A stretch of 64,000 nucleotides of DNA, taken from positions 88,654,059-88,718,058 of the forward strand of contig NC_086374.1 in the NCBI RefSeq assembly GCF_036588685.1. The letters are read 5' to 3'. This document shows positions 1 to 11,861 of the stretch, in pieces. Below the pieces are notes generated by a model. That model was not told the origin of the DNA. It did not search any database and saw only the letters and a program-made list of their open reading frames with translations. How positions within the stretch are numbered: position 1 is the first letter of the stretch; the number at the start of each line of letters is the position of its first letter. Both the position numbers and the translations under genes were made by a program. This DNA comes from Mytilus trossulus (lineage: Eukaryota > Mollusca > Bivalvia > Mytilida > Mytilidae).

Positions 1-303
1 ATTGGGTTAAATTTTTCTCATTTGAAATTTCATAAATAAAAAGAAAATTTCTTCAAACATTTTTTTGAGAGGATTAATATTCAACAGCATAGTAAATTGC
101 TCTATTAAAGAGAAAACAAAAATTTTAAGTTCATTTGAATACATTCATTCTGTGTCAGAAACCTATGCTGTGTCAACTATTTAATCACAATCCAAATTTA
201 GAGCGGAATCCAGCTTGAATGTTGTGTCCATACTTGCCCCAACCGTTCAGGGTTCAACCTCTGCGGTCGTATAAAGCTACGCCCTGCGGAGCATCTGGTT
301 GGT
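1..303. other. Gene-free AT-rich start of window
   Basis: No coding potential was seen. The last ~100 bases are richer in G and C (around 'ctgcggtcgtataaagc') and look like the edge of another dispersed repeat that abuts the element beginning near 304. Confidence 0.4.
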
Positions 304-1256
304 CATTATCTTGAATATTATCATAGATAAAGATAAACTGTAAACAGCAAAAATGATCAGAAAAGTAAGATCTACAAATAAGTTAATATGACCAAAATTG
401 TCAATTGACCCCTTAAGGGGTTTATTGCCCTTTAAAGACTTTTTTAACAATTTTGTTCATCATATTTGCTAACTTTAAAAAATCTTCTCCTCTAAAACTA
501 CTCAACTAAACTTCAACTGAATGATCAGTAGGGTGTATAAAATAAAGTTTGTGTTTTATTTTCTATTTCGTCAAAAGACATGGCCGTCATGGCTAAAAAT
601 AGAACACAGGGTAAAATGCTGTTTTTTGGCTAATATCTCAAAAACTCCAGCATTTAGAGCAAATAAGACAAGAAGTTAAAGTATTTGTTAGGTCAAGGTC
701 TACCTGTCCTGAAATTTTCAGCCGAATTGGGTTACTGGTTTTTCAGGTATAATGCCCCTGAATTGATGATTTAAATTTTTATTTGCAGTGTTTGGTTATT
801 ATCTTGAATATTACTATAGATACAGATAAACTGTTAAAGGCAAATGTGTTAAGCAAAGTAAGATCTACAAATAAGTCAATGTGACCAAAATTGTCAATTG
901 ACCCCTTAAGAAGTTATTGCCCTTTAAAGACTTTTTTCACAATTTGTTCATCATGTTGACTTACTTTTAAAAAAATCATCCCTTTGAAACTGCTGTGTCA
1001 ATTTCAGCCAAACTTAGGCTAAATGAGTTTCAGAGTATCTAGTATAAATTTTATATTTTATTTCCTTGTATGTCAAGAAACAGCTCCTATGGCTAAAATA
1101 GAACAAAGGAGAAAATTATTTATTTTTTTGCTTTTGAAGAAAATAGGACGATTCAAAGACATTTAAATAAATTGAAAAGCCAAAATAATCATTGATGAGA
1201 GATTTAACCAACAAAAATTAAGGTGAGCGATTCAGGCTCTTGAGAGCCTCTGATTT
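304..1256 (+). repeat. AGAGCC-ended dispersed element, left-truncated
   Basis: This closely matches the element at 9,755-11,127 in the same orientation, and its 3' end has the same 'gagcgattcaggctcttgag' terminus. It contains two direct copies (about 304-450 and 790-930) of a segment around 'gtcaattgaccccttaag', so the element is internally duplicated. The 5' part present in the other copy is missing. No open reading frame was found, so it is a non-autonomous repeat. Confidence 0.75.
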
Positions 1257-1890
1257 AATACAGGAAAAGTCGGCATGAAATGAAGCACAGTTTTTTCATG
1301 GGAATGCCGATTGTTTGTTGATAACCAAGTTCTCTGAACATAAATATGTTGTCAATCAAAATGTCAGTTTAAGAGATTTTTTTTGTTTGAATCAGGGTAA
1401 TTTTTTACACAGTAAAAGTTATCCCTTCCTAAAGCAAGCCATGATAATTGTATCTAAGTTAGCCGTTCTTTTTTATGAAACAAGGAAGGTCCAACTCTTT
1501 CAATTTGCTGATTAGTTTGGGTAGGAAAATACTTGTGTCAAGTGTAGAAAACTAAAATTGTTTGAATTCTAGTTCTAATATATATGTCACTATACAGCCT
1601 ACACCAACGAGAAATACCCATATCGCAGAGTAAGCTATTTAAGGCCCTGAAATGAATTTTTAAATGTCCAAAGTTCCTTTATCTTAAATCATTGGTTCCA
1701 TTATTCATAGGAAATCCATGTATTAACAAATAATTTTGAGCTAGGATAATATTGGTTATATGCATATGTAACCCTAGGAAAAGTTCACCAATGCTATACA
1801 CACTCACCCCAAATAAAAGATGATAATACAGTTTTTAGTTTGAGGCAGGTCTGCAGTTATTACTCAGAAACTTATCAACAAAGTGAAAAG
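1257..1890. other. No recognisable feature
   Basis: AT-rich unique-looking sequence. The short open frame at 1,315-1,515 has no recognisable motif and base composition like its surroundings. Confidence 0.4.
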
Positions 1891-2060
1891 TAAAACCACA
1901 AAAATACTGAACTTAGAGGAAAATCAATTCGGAAAATCCATAATCACATGGCAAAATCAAATAACAAAACGCATCAAAAACGAATGGACAAGAAATGTCA
2001 TATTCCTGACTTGGTACAGGCATTTTCAAATGTAGAACATGGTGGATTAAACCTGGTTCT
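1891..2060 (+). repeat. Dispersed repeat, inverted partner of 9,093-9,263
   Basis: The segment around 'cacatggcaaaatcaaataac' to 'aaacctggtt' reappears as its reverse complement at 9,093-9,263 with few differences. Non-coding. Confidence 0.7.
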
Positions 2061-2549
2061 TAAGCGCTAACCCTCTCACTTTAATGACAGTCTCATCAAA
2101 TTCTGTTATATTTACATTGATGCGTTAAATAAACAACCACAATAAATAAAATAATCAAAATATGGGTACATCAGTCATCATCGTATAACAATTTTAAAAG
2201 GAACAATTTAAAATAACACAAAAACAACTTCTATCTACGAACACATTAATTGATTTGAGCGTCTGACTTCAGAACATTTTTATACGTCACAAAAATGTGT
2301 CGTTCAATGTGCATACAAAGTGATACACCAATAATTTTTTGTGTGCAGGTTGCAAATGCAACTTGGGTCAAACTGACCATGTACACTAACTGATGAGGCA
2401 AAATAACATATGTGACATTGTTTGGAGACCTTGAAACCTTTTAACATCAGCGATCCACCAGCACCTGCATACGGGGTATATATCTCCCAATTGATACGAT
2501 ATTCCCGTGCTTGCATTTCCTATCATGATTTTCTTGATAGAAGGTTGCT
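2061..2549. other. No recognisable feature
   Basis: AT-rich. A short minus-strand open frame (2,304-2,516) shows no family motif. Confidence 0.35.
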
Positions 2550-2925
2550 GCTCACAAGGAAGCTATTAAACCAAGCCCTGCGTGCCGAATGGTGAAGTTG
2601 AATTAACTACAATCCGCTTTCCTTTCATGAATGTGACCTACCGAATTTTACCAGATTTGTTATCACATAAGCAACACGACGGGTGCCACATGTGGACCAG
2701 TATCTGCTTACCCTTCCGGAGCATCTGCGATCAACCCTAGTTTTTGGTGGGGTTCGTGTTGCTTATTCTCTAGTTTTCTATGTTGTGTCATGTGTACTAT
2801 TGTTTGTTTGTCTTTTTCATTTTTTGCCATGGTGTTGTCAGTTTATTTTCGATTTATGAGTGTGACAGACTGTTCCTCTGGTATCTTTCGTCCTTCCTTT
2901 TCAGTGTTTACAATAGAATGACAAT
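2550..2925 (-). repeat. Dispersed repeat (minus copy)
   Basis: The reverse complement of this stretch matches 50,697-51,000 and, more weakly, 23,750-23,910. Shared landmarks on the copy strand are 'agggacgaaa', 'acagtcaaact', 'acacatgacacaacatag' and 'ccccaccaaaaact'. No coding capacity; probably a SINE or MITE family. Confidence 0.7.
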
Positions 2926-3363
2926 TTAAATGAAGAAAGAATTTTGTTTTTGATAGTATAAAGAAGTGAAAATGTATAGTAATACCAACACCTATCAAAG
3001 CCGATATATAAACGATCGAGGGTTAACCCTCAATAAGTAAACATCAAATAACTAAAAAGTATCACAAATAATTCAATAGGTCAAATAAACAAGAAAGTAC
3101 GATTTGAGAGTACATGTATTAGTTTGTGATAAGATCAGTTAAAAGATGAACTGCTAATGTCAGGTCAATGATATATTGTATATATGCTAATTTATTGGCA
3201 TTTGCAAGTATTGTTTCCTGTATTGTTTATAAATTTACTGCTTTTCTACCTCAGGCATAAATTACCTTAGTTGTATTTGGCAAAACTTTTAGGAATTGGT
3301 TCTCAATGCTCTTCAACTTCGTACTTTATTTGGCCTTTTTAACTTTTTTGGATTTGAGCCTCA

Positions 3364-3400
3364 CTGATGAGTCTTTTGTAGACGAAACGCGCGTCTTGCG
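3364..3400 (+). ncRNA. Hammerhead-type self-cleaving ribozyme core
   Basis: The conserved core is complete: CTGATGA at 3,364-3,370; a stem II of GTCT (3,371-3,374) with AGAC (3,380-3,383) closing a 5-nt loop; and GAAA at 3,384-3,387. A minimal helix III follows (A-U and C-G pairs around GCGC), then the cleavage triplet GTC at 3,393-3,395. The segment GAAACGCGCGTC is the arrangement of the schistosome and Penelope-like minimal hammerheads, some of which are known to act as dimers because helix III is so short. Helix I is weak in this copy: only the pair next to the core is clear. Activity is therefore uncertain. Confidence 0.7.
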
Positions 3401-3405
3401 TATAT

Positions 3406-4004
3406 ACTAAAGGAGTAGGTCCAGTAAGACCCCTTTTCGGCCCTAAATATAGCAGTTTTATCAAATTGTTAAAATGTAAACTTTTAGTTATTTATTGTCT
3501 CGAGAGTAGAATGCTTCTGCTGCATGAATATGTGCTGTTATTTGACAATACAATGCACATATATCGGGTACTAGCACCAATAAGTCATGCTATATTACTG
3601 AAATCTCCATAATTCTAGCATTTTAGCTAAATTTTAGACGGTTTCCGTGTAAAACGAAAGTGGCCGCATTCGTGTTTATCCTAAATATTGAAATGTAAGT
3701 TGTATTTGATGATAATACATAACATATATAAAGGTTGAGGATGAACACGGATGCGGCCACTTTCATTTTTGACAAAAACCATCTGAAAAGTGACATTTTT
3801 CGGCATATTTGGTAGATTTTTCATATTAAAGCTTGAATCGGATCGTTTTTAATGACTAACTTAGTTAAAATCTTTCACATAAATTAATTGAATCAAATGA
3901 AATAGACACTTAAGTGTTTAAAAAGTGGTAAAAATCTTTCGTCTGATGAATCTGAAATTTGAGGCCAAAATTGGTCCTTACCGGACCGGACCTACTCCTT
4001 TAGT
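3406..4004. mobile_element. MITE with 17-bp inverted termini
   Basis: Termini ACTAAAGGAGTAGGTCC (3,406-3,422) and its exact reverse complement (3,988-4,004) enclose ~600 bp. Inside, a second inverted pair (around 'gtggccgcattcgtgt' and 'acacggatgcggccac', ~3,660 and ~3,745) makes a long hairpin. It interrupts the hammerhead-bearing SINE-like repeat just after the putative cleavage site. No ORF, so non-autonomous. Target duplication is ambiguous (TA or shorter than 3 bp). Confidence 0.75.
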
Positions 4005-4036
4005 CCTGGTATCTATGATGAGTTTATTTCTTTCCA

Positions 4037-4779
4037 TGGAGGTTATATATCCCTAGTCCCACCTTATGGTTCATTGACTGTACTTTTACAAAATTTTCAA
4101 GTTAATATTAGTGTTTAGGTTTGTTTAAAGGGAACAACTTATGAGAGAAACGAAAACCAGAAAAGTCATATCTTTCTAAGGTGAGGGATAATCTTAAAAT
4201 GAAATATGGGAAGAAAGTCTCTCTTTAAGGCCGGTACAGTAACCTTTTGATAGTGAGGAAAAGTATTCAAAATTGCGATTGTCTTGTTAATCAAGGACAA
4301 TAAGAACTACTTTTATAGCAAGGGTAGATCTGATGAAGAAAAAAAATAACATTGGCATTTTCGGCAAATAAACATTACAGTACATTTTTGTCAATGACAC
4401 TTCTCATATACAAGACTTCTAAATAGATGGTTTGCAAATTGTCCAAAAAATAGGAAACCTTCTCGAAGGACGGTCATTACAAAGTTAATAACAGTAAAAT
4501 ATCTCAACAAAAAGAATTTCATGAAAATTAACCTAAAGCTTGCAATCTTAATTTCATATACTACATGTAGTAACCAGCAAAGATAAACGACCAAAACATT
4601 AGTAACCACATAATAACATAGAAACTCTTCCAAATTTTTGATATTACTACATGCCTAGACATACTCGAGGCAGATAATACAATGAAATGTCAGCTTGTTA
4701 AATATCATGAAACTATAATTAATGAACCGTTTTATAGATAAAGGCAAGAGTTGCATAACGCTGTTCGAAATTCATCAAT
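4037..4779. other. No recognisable feature
   Basis: AT-rich with short spurious frames only (for example minus 4,391-4,633, hydrophobic by composition). Confidence 0.35.
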
Positions 4780-5760
4780 CGATTGAGAGACAAACAAGCA
4801 CGGGTAACAAACAGGCTTAAACTGAGGGAAACATATCAAATATAAGAGGAGAACTACTACACAACAGAAACACAACATTAAAATGTAATACACACAGAAA
4901 CGAAATATAATATAACAATGGCCATGTTCGTGACTTGGTACAGAACATTTTAATCAAAATAACGATGGGTTCAACCTGGTGGAAGTACACCACTAATTCA
5001 TGGTCCCATTGCTTTCTTTGTTAAATTCCTCCGTTTCAAGCAGGCACACCTCTTTTTTTTAAAGTTCAAATAAAGTGACAATCATTGCATGTCAAAGCAA
5101 CACCTTCTGGTGTCCTGTACTGAAAAAATCAACATACCTTACATGGCATATAAGAAAGAGCTGGTTCCCGGAACTTCGGATGTACCAAAATAGGTACTTC
5201 CGATCTGACAAAAAGGCAAAATATACCCTTTTTAAATTTCATGCCATTTTTTTATTATTCAAATTTATCAGTCAAAAATTATTCTACAATGATCACCAGT
5301 CAAGCAGCTTTCATTTGATACCAAAATTAATAAAATATTCTAAATATTTTGAAAGTTATGTCCATGCGTAGGAATTATTTTGTGTTAAATATGTACTACT
5401 TTCTGGTATGTGCTTTCTGGTCGGGCCTGAATTAGTGGTGTTACACCTGGTTTTGTTGCATGCCAAACGTCCCGCTTTTATTGCAAAGTTAAATATAACA
5501 TTAAAATGACAACATTACATGATAGGACTACAATTAAAATAAATGGGAGAACGTATAGGACATAGACACACACGAATAATAGTTAACAAAAGGTGCCATG
5601 TTTAAAATTTCAAAATACGCCAGACGCGCGTTTTGTCCACCCAAGACTAACCAGTGACGCTCTGATGAAAAAAGTACGAAAGCCAAAAAAGTACAAATTT
5701 GTAGAGCATTGAGGACAAAAAATTCCAAAACGTTGTGCCAAATACGACTAGGTTTTTTTG
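4780..5760 (-). repeat. Hammerhead-SINE-family repeat, minus strand, interrupted
   Basis: The right part (5,452-5,760) is the reverse complement of the 3,240 and 7,815 repeat family, including 'gccaaatacgac'. It joins to 4,780-4,980 ('gggttcaacctggt|tttgttgcatgcc') once the 4,981-5,447 insertion is removed. A decayed hammerhead core lies on the minus strand at about 5,621-5,654: CTGGTTA replaces CTGATGA and AAAA replaces GAAA, so it should be inactive. Confidence 0.6.
4981..5447. mobile_element. MITE, ~467 bp, TGGT duplication
   Basis: Left end 'ggaagtacaccactaattca' and right end 'tgaattagtggtgttacacc' are near-perfect inverted repeats (17 of 20). They are flanked by TGGT on both sides (4,977-4,980 and 5,448-5,451). 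Removing it restores a continuous dispersed repeat. The open frame 5,075-5,371 has no recognisable domain. Confidence 0.65.
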
Positions 5761-6276
5761 CTTGGTTAAGAATATCCCTATAATTTAGAATAATTCATAA
5801 AACACATTCTGTTTCAACTTGTCAATATTTTGATTTGTCAAATATGGAGAGTATGCAAGAATCTGCTTAATAACACCTCCTTAAAATTTAAATAACTGAC
5901 GTTTCTCCCCATATCTTAGAAGAATTTGACACCTGTTGATGCAAAGCGGGTTCTTACGTATTTTCAGCTATTTTGTTAGAAGTACACGATTGCAAATGTA
6001 CTGTCATATACTATTTTTGTAGTCTAAGGATTTCGGTCCCTTTTTGGAAAAATATATTATGGGTACTGCTTCCATTTGTGTAATCTGAAGCTAAATATAC
6101 TATTTTTCAAATAGTACCAGTAACATAAACAAGAAGCCAGAGAAAACAGTCCTACAATAATTTATTAAGCATGTTCAAAAACAAAATAAATGAGAATTTA
6201 CGTTTTATTCAAACTGTTAAATTGTCATTATTTTTTTATGAAAATCTGTTTGCCCCAGTTATCTGTATGAATAACT
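5761..6276. other. No recognisable feature
   Basis: AT-rich, non-coding in appearance. Confidence 0.35.
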
Positions 6277-6905
6277 AGAGGCTCTGAAGAGCCTGTGTCG
6301 CTCACCTTGGTCTATGTTAGTGAAAATCTACAAATTTTATGAAAATTGTTAAAAAATGACTATGAAGGGCAATAACTCCTTACGGGGTCAATTGACTATT
6401 TTGGTCATGTTGACTTTTTTTTAGTTCTTACTTTGCTGTACATTATTGCTGTTTACAGTTTATCTCTACCTATTCAAATATTCAAGATAATAACAAAAAA
6501 ACAGCAAATTTTCCTCACAATTACCAATTCAGGGGCAGCAACCTAACAACCGGTTATCCGATTCATCTGACAATTCCAGGGAAGATAGATATTGACCTGA
6601 TCAACAATTTTACCTCCTGTCATATTTAATCTTAATGCTTTGGTTTTTGAGTTATAAGCCAAAAACTGCATTTTACCCCCATGTTCTATTTTTAGCCATG
6701 GAGAACATCTTGTATTGTTGGCCGAGTTACCGGACACATTTTTTAAACAAAATACCCCAATGATGATTGTGGCCAAGTTTGGTTTAATTTGGCCCAGTGG
6801 TTTCAGAGGAGAAGATTTTTGTAAAAATTGACGCAGGACGACGACGGACGACGGACGCCAAGTGATGAGAAAAGCTCACTTGGCCCTTTGGGCCAGGTGA
6901 GCTCA
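6277..6905 (-). repeat. AGAGCC-ended dispersed element, short minus copy
   Basis: Reverse complement of the family at 9,755-11,127. It begins 'agaggctctgaagagcc' and ends in the 'ggcccaaagggccaagtgagc' type terminus with the 'gacggacgac' run. One of the two internal ~480-bp segments is absent. Non-coding. Confidence 0.75.
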
Positions 6906-7814
6906 AAACTGCATATGTGACACCAAAGTGATGAATTAATTCAGTCATCTTGCTCTACAACTTTCATCTTAATTTATTAATTGAATATTGAATTGATAAC
7001 ACATGAAAAATTGGAGATTGGTAGCAGTTGGATGGGTGTAATATCCTACACAAGTAAATGCTCTGAGGGGTGTATACAGTTTTTTACAGAAGTGCATTAG
7101 AAAACTGTTGACTGAATTCAGTCAATTTACAAACATCAAGAATCATCTTCCTTTTCCAAACTAGATTATAGTATGTATTATAGAAAAACTATTCCAAGTT
7201 ATAAGTAATGTTAACAATAACGAAAATCTTAACTGAATTCAGTCACTGGCACCATTATTCATTGACATTGTAAAGAACATCGGTCTGAACAGTAGAAATA
7301 TCTATACAATATATACAAACAAATTTTAAATCTAAGTATAGGACTGAATTCAGTCACATACTATTATCGTTCAGTCTTATACATTATGGTATTTGCCCTG
7401 TTTTTATCCACATCATAGATGTTTAATAAGTGATATTGTAGTTTTCAGACATCAAAACAGATGGTCTATATTCCTATTGACTGTTTATTATGCCTTGAAA
7501 CTTCTTTAAGCGTAGTAAGGTAATCTTCTGCTGTTACTACTTATAGGAGGCGTACTTCTATCAGCAACATATTCATTTTAGAAACTGTTGTATAGACAAT
7601 CCCAATATCAGTAGCGTTGATAGCAAAACTGATATATATAGCCATGACTGGGCCAAGATCGGTTGGTAGCAATGCTTGTGATAAACTGTCTTTTCCATTA
7701 TGATAAGTGAAGCTACTTTTTATATAAAAAAAAAAAAAAATGTAATTATGATTTAATATTTTCCTCTCTTATTTATCTTTATCTCGATATCATTTTAATT
7801 CTCAATTGCCAATC
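6906..7814. other. Gene-free stretch with spaced ACTGAATTCAGT palindromes
   Basis: Perfect palindromes centred on CTGAATTCAG occur at 7,109-7,124 (16 bp, TGACTGAATTCAGTCA), 7,232-7,243 and 7,342-7,355, about 110-120 bp apart. A decayed relative lies near 6,931-6,948. Otherwise AT-rich with a poly-A run at ~7,725. Confidence 0.5.
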
Positions 7815-8000
7815 TTAACTTTTAGTTTGCCTTGGTCGTATTTGGCACAACTTTTTAGAATTTCGGATCCTCAATATTCATCAACTTTGTGCTTGTTTGG
7901 CTTTATGAATGTTTTTGTATGAGATTCACTGATGTGTCTTATGTAGACGAAACGAGCATCAAGCGTACTAAATTATAATCCTGATACCTTTGATGACTCT
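7815..8000 (+). repeat. SINE-like repeat with decayed hammerhead core
   Basis: Second plus-strand copy of the 3,240-3,405 family. The core reads CTGATGT (7,929-7,935) instead of CTGATGA. Stem II GTCT/AGAC and GAAA are kept, but the GCGC of helix III has changed to GAGC, so cleavage is unlikely. Confidence 0.65.
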
Positions 8001-8559
8001 AAGTTGTCCATTGCTGATAAAGCTTCTTCTACCTACAAAGAAATATTATCTTTACATTTGATGTTATATGTGCATATATTTTACAATTAACTATAAATAC
8101 ACTAGTTATCTTTACATATGAATATCTAGACGCTTATCATGGTCATTTATTGAATTCAAGTAAAATAAAACTTTAAAAATAATTATTATAATTTGGATAG
8201 GTTGTTTTAAGGTGACACACTTTACCATGTTTACATCAAATACAATTGACATTTGGCTTAGAGTTAAGAGATGAATCACAATATTCTTCTTTTATATTCA
8301 CTGAAGAAGGAACAAACACATACTTGCATAAATATTTGCACCTGAATATGACCAATCAAAGAACTCCTTATCTTTTGGGTTTTTTAATTTGAGAAATTAC
8401 AGGGAAATAATTGATAACTTTTCGGAAAATAACCTTCCAGTGCATATCATCCATAAAATTGAAGATGACAGACATAATAATCTTCCGTGAGGTACGAAAT
8501 GGTTTTATTATGTTTCAAGGTTTCTAGATGAACATGAACTCTTGTCAAATGCAAAAATA
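8001..8559. other. No recognisable feature
   Basis: AT-rich, no coding signal. Confidence 0.35.
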
Positions 8560-8945
8560 AATCTTCCCTTCGATTAGATGAAAATTAATCGTCTGTTCGT
8601 CCGTCCGTCTTTCCGTCTGTCTATCCGGTGTAAACATGTCGCACCGTAACTTGAAAACGCTTTCTCCAAATTTCATGAAACTTAATATAGTTGTTTCTTA
8701 TGACGGTCAAACGATCTGTATACTTTTTGGTAAAAATTAATAGATAAAAATGTTTTGAGTTACGGGACTTAGTAACTAAAACAGGGTTGTGTTTTTCCTG
8801 TGTCGCGGTGTATCTCAAAAACGATTTAAGATAATTGATTAAAACCTAATACACTTCTCAGTTATATTTATTTAAAGATCTGTATACATTCTAATGATGA
8901 CGAAAAATTTTATATTTGAATTATTTAGTATTTTGTAAAAAAAAA
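8560..8945 (+). repeat. ~150-bp-unit repeat ('tgtcgc...gtatctcaaaaac')
   Basis: Two degenerate units (from ~8,636 and ~8,800) share the phrase pattern 'tgtcgc-gtatct-aaaac ... taatacacttct ... gatctgtatac' with units at 11,862-12,700. A 'cgtccgtccgtctttccgtc' run precedes them. Non-coding. Confidence 0.6.
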
Positions 8946-9092
8946 AGTGAAGGTTTTTGTTCTATATCTTTACTTAGGCACTGGCCTCCCTAACAACACG
9001 ACAGGTTAGCTACTGTTACTTTATGTATTCACACTGAAATATAGTTCCCTATGTTTCTCAGTGCACATATAAACTGAAAAATGGCTATAGAA

Positions 9093-9263
9093 CCAGGTTA
9101 AATCCACCATTTTCTACATTTGAAAATGCCTGTACCAAGTCAGGAATATGACAGTTCTTGTCCATTCGTTTTTGATGCGTTTTGTTTTTTGATTTTGCCA
9201 TGTGATTATGGACTTTCCAAATTGATTTTCCTCTGAGTTCAGTATTTTTGTGATTTTACTTTT
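9093..9263 (-). repeat. Dispersed repeat, inverted partner of 1,891-2,060
   Basis: Reverse-complement copy of 1,891-2,060, ending near 'aagtcaggaatatgacag'. Confidence 0.7.
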
Positions 9264-9754
9264 TATTGGAGCAGTTCATTCAAGAATGAATGGCATTAAG
9301 GTGTGTTCATGTGCATACTTTTTTTAATTAGTTTGATTAAGGAATTGAGTATTGATACAATAATTGTATGACTGACAACTGTCATTATCACTAAACAATG
9401 CAAGACAAGGTGGACCTTTGATTCCAATGCCCCACCTCCTAAACTGTCAATCAAATTGACCACATTACATATCATAACCTATTTCTAACATAATTAGACA
9501 GACCTAATACAATATACAATATATACACAAAAAAAATGATCTTTTGCTATATAAGGATGATTTATTTAGTGCTTATTACTTTTGATCTTCATTACTTTGA
9601 GTGATTCTGTAAATTATATTTGAAAAATAAATGATCTTTAAAAAAAAAATGAAATATGAATATATAAAAGTAACTTAAATAAGGCCTATAATTTAATTGA
9701 TAAATTTCCAATAATCATCTGTAATTAATTCACACTTTAGGTTAGTTAACTTTT
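9264..9754. other. No recognisable feature
   Basis: AT-rich, no coding signal. Confidence 0.35.
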
Positions 9755-11127
9755 TTAGCTCACTTTCCTAAAAGGAAATGTGAGCTTTTCTCATCACTTG
9801 GCGTCCGTCGCCGTCGTCTGTCGTCGTTAACAATTTTTCAAACATCTTCTCCTCTGAAACTACTGAATGGATTTGGATGAAACTTAGCATGATTGTTTTT
9901 TAGATTATCTTGCACAAAGTTTGTGCTTTGATTTTTGATCCGTCAAAAAACATGGCCGCCGTTACGTAAAATAGAACATAGGGGTCAAATGCAGTTTTTG
10001 GCTTATATCTCAAAAACGAAACCATTTAGAGCAAATCTGACATGGGGGTTAAAATGTTCATTAGGTCAAGATCTATCAGCCCTGAAACTTTCAGTTAATC
10101 AAACAATCCATTGTTGGGTTGCTGCCACTTAATTGGTAATTTTAAGGAAATTTTGCAGTTTTTGGTCATTATCTTGAATATTTTTATAGATAAAGATAAA
10201 CTGTAAACAGCAAAAATGATCCGCAAAGTAAGATCTACAAATAAGTTTTATATGACCAAAATTGTCAATTGACCCCTTAAGGGGTTATTGTCCTTTCATG
10301 ACAATTTTTCACAATTTGTTCATCATATTTGCTAACTTTAGAAAATCTTCTAAAACTACTCAACCAAATTCAACCAAACTTCAACTGAATGATCAGTAGG
10401 GTGTATAAAATAAAGTTTGTGTTTTATTTTCTGTTTCGTCCAAAAAAACATGGCCGTCATGGCTAAAAATAGAACACAGAGTAAAATGCAGTTTTTGGCT
10501 TATATCTCAAAAACTCCAGCATTTAGAGCAAATAAGACAAGAAGTTAAAGTATTTATTAGGTCAAGGTCTAACTGTCCTGAAATTTTCAGCCGAATTGGG
10601 TAACTGGTTTTTCAGGTATAATTCCCCTGAATTGATGATTTTAAAGAAATTTGGCAGTTTTTGGTTATAATCTTGAATATTATTATAGATACAGATAAAC
10701 TGTTAATAGCAAAAATGTTAAGCAAAGTAAGATCTACAAATAAGTCAATTTGACCAAAATTGTCAATTGACCCCTTAAGGAGTTATTGTCCTTTACGGAC
10801 TTTTTTTCACAATTTGTCCATCATGTTGACTTACTTTAAAAAATCTGCTCCTTTGAAACTGCTGTATCAATTTCAGCCAAACTAAGGCTAAATGAGTTTC
10901 AGAGTATCTAGTATAAATTTTATATTTTATTTCCTTGTATGTCAAGAAACATAGCTCCTATGGCTAAAATAGAACATAGGAGAAAATGATTTTTTATTTT
11001 TTTTTGCTTTTGAAGAAAATAGGACGATTCAAAGAACATTTAAATAAATTGAAAAGCCAAAATAATCATTGATGAGAGATTTAACCAAAAAAAATAAGTT
11101 GAGCGATTCAGGCTCTTGAGAGCCTTT
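9755..11127 (+). repeat. AGAGCC-ended dispersed element, fullest copy
   Basis: The longest copy of the family (~1.37 kb). The 5' end is 'gctcactttcctaaaagg' with a 'gtccgtcgccgtcgtc' run. Two internal direct repeats follow (about 10,160-10,310 and 10,650-10,790), then the 3' end 'gagcgattcaggctcttgag'. No transposase frame, so a non-autonomous element of unknown class. Confidence 0.75.
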
Positions 11128-11861
11128 TGTTTTTTATCAGGAATTGGCTTGAAATAGTTTTAAAAATTAACTTTTAATTATAACAAACCATTGTTTATTA
11201 GTTTATTCCCCATCAAACATAATGTCTATTTTAGTCATTTGAAGTTTTATTAGAAGTGAGAATATATAATTTTTTTTGCAATCAAGAAAGAATCCACATT
11301 TCAATAAAAAAAAGTTTTTTTATTTGTTTATGTTAAAAAAGTACATTTTTAGTACCCTGTGTTGAAAAATACTTTAAAAATTGATAAAAAGGCACTATAC
11401 AACTTTTAATCTTCAATGTCATATAACCTCTTCTTCAAATTACAAAATGCCCCAAAACAAAATTTTTAGATTATTTTTGTTGACACTTTAAAGTTTTTAG
11501 TTGTTGGTCTAGGTTTTATGTCTTACAAGGATAGTTGGTAACATTTACTAGAAGAATTTTTTATTTGGAATTTTATGTTTTTTTGAAACATATTCAGAAC
11601 ATGCAACATTATTTGAATAATATATATTTAAACTGCAGTTTAAATAAAATTGTGCAAATTAAGAGACCCTTATTTAATTCGAGCTCATTTTATGCTGATA
11701 CTGAAAAAGCATGTTTCCTTCAAAGGACCTGCTGTTAATGCAATTGTCAGCAATAGTGCTTTATTAATGTTTATTTTCCCCCGCCATACCTTGATTTGAA
11801 ATAATTCAAACTACTTTTTCTAATCTTTCCATCAGGGATATCCATTACTTTGATTTTACGT
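11128..11861. other. No recognisable feature
   Basis: Strongly AT-rich. The open frame at 11,535-11,738 has no family motif. Confidence 0.35.

Larger units (their letters stand above)
3240..4036 (+). repeat. SINE-like element with hammerhead core, split by a MITE
   Basis: The body 3,240-3,405 matches 7,815-8,000 and, inverted, ~5,600-5,760. Shared landmarks include 'gtatttggcaaaactttt', 'cactgatgagtctt' and 'gacgaaacgcgcgtc'. The family's 3' end ('tcctggtatc...') resumes at about 4,005, after a ~599-bp insertion. Related elements are widespread in bivalves (established knowledge); the exact SINE family was not determined. Confidence 0.7.

Noticed and set aside
5075..5371. 98-codon open frame
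   Set aside because: It is contained in a 467-bp MITE with inverted ends; no domain is recognisable.
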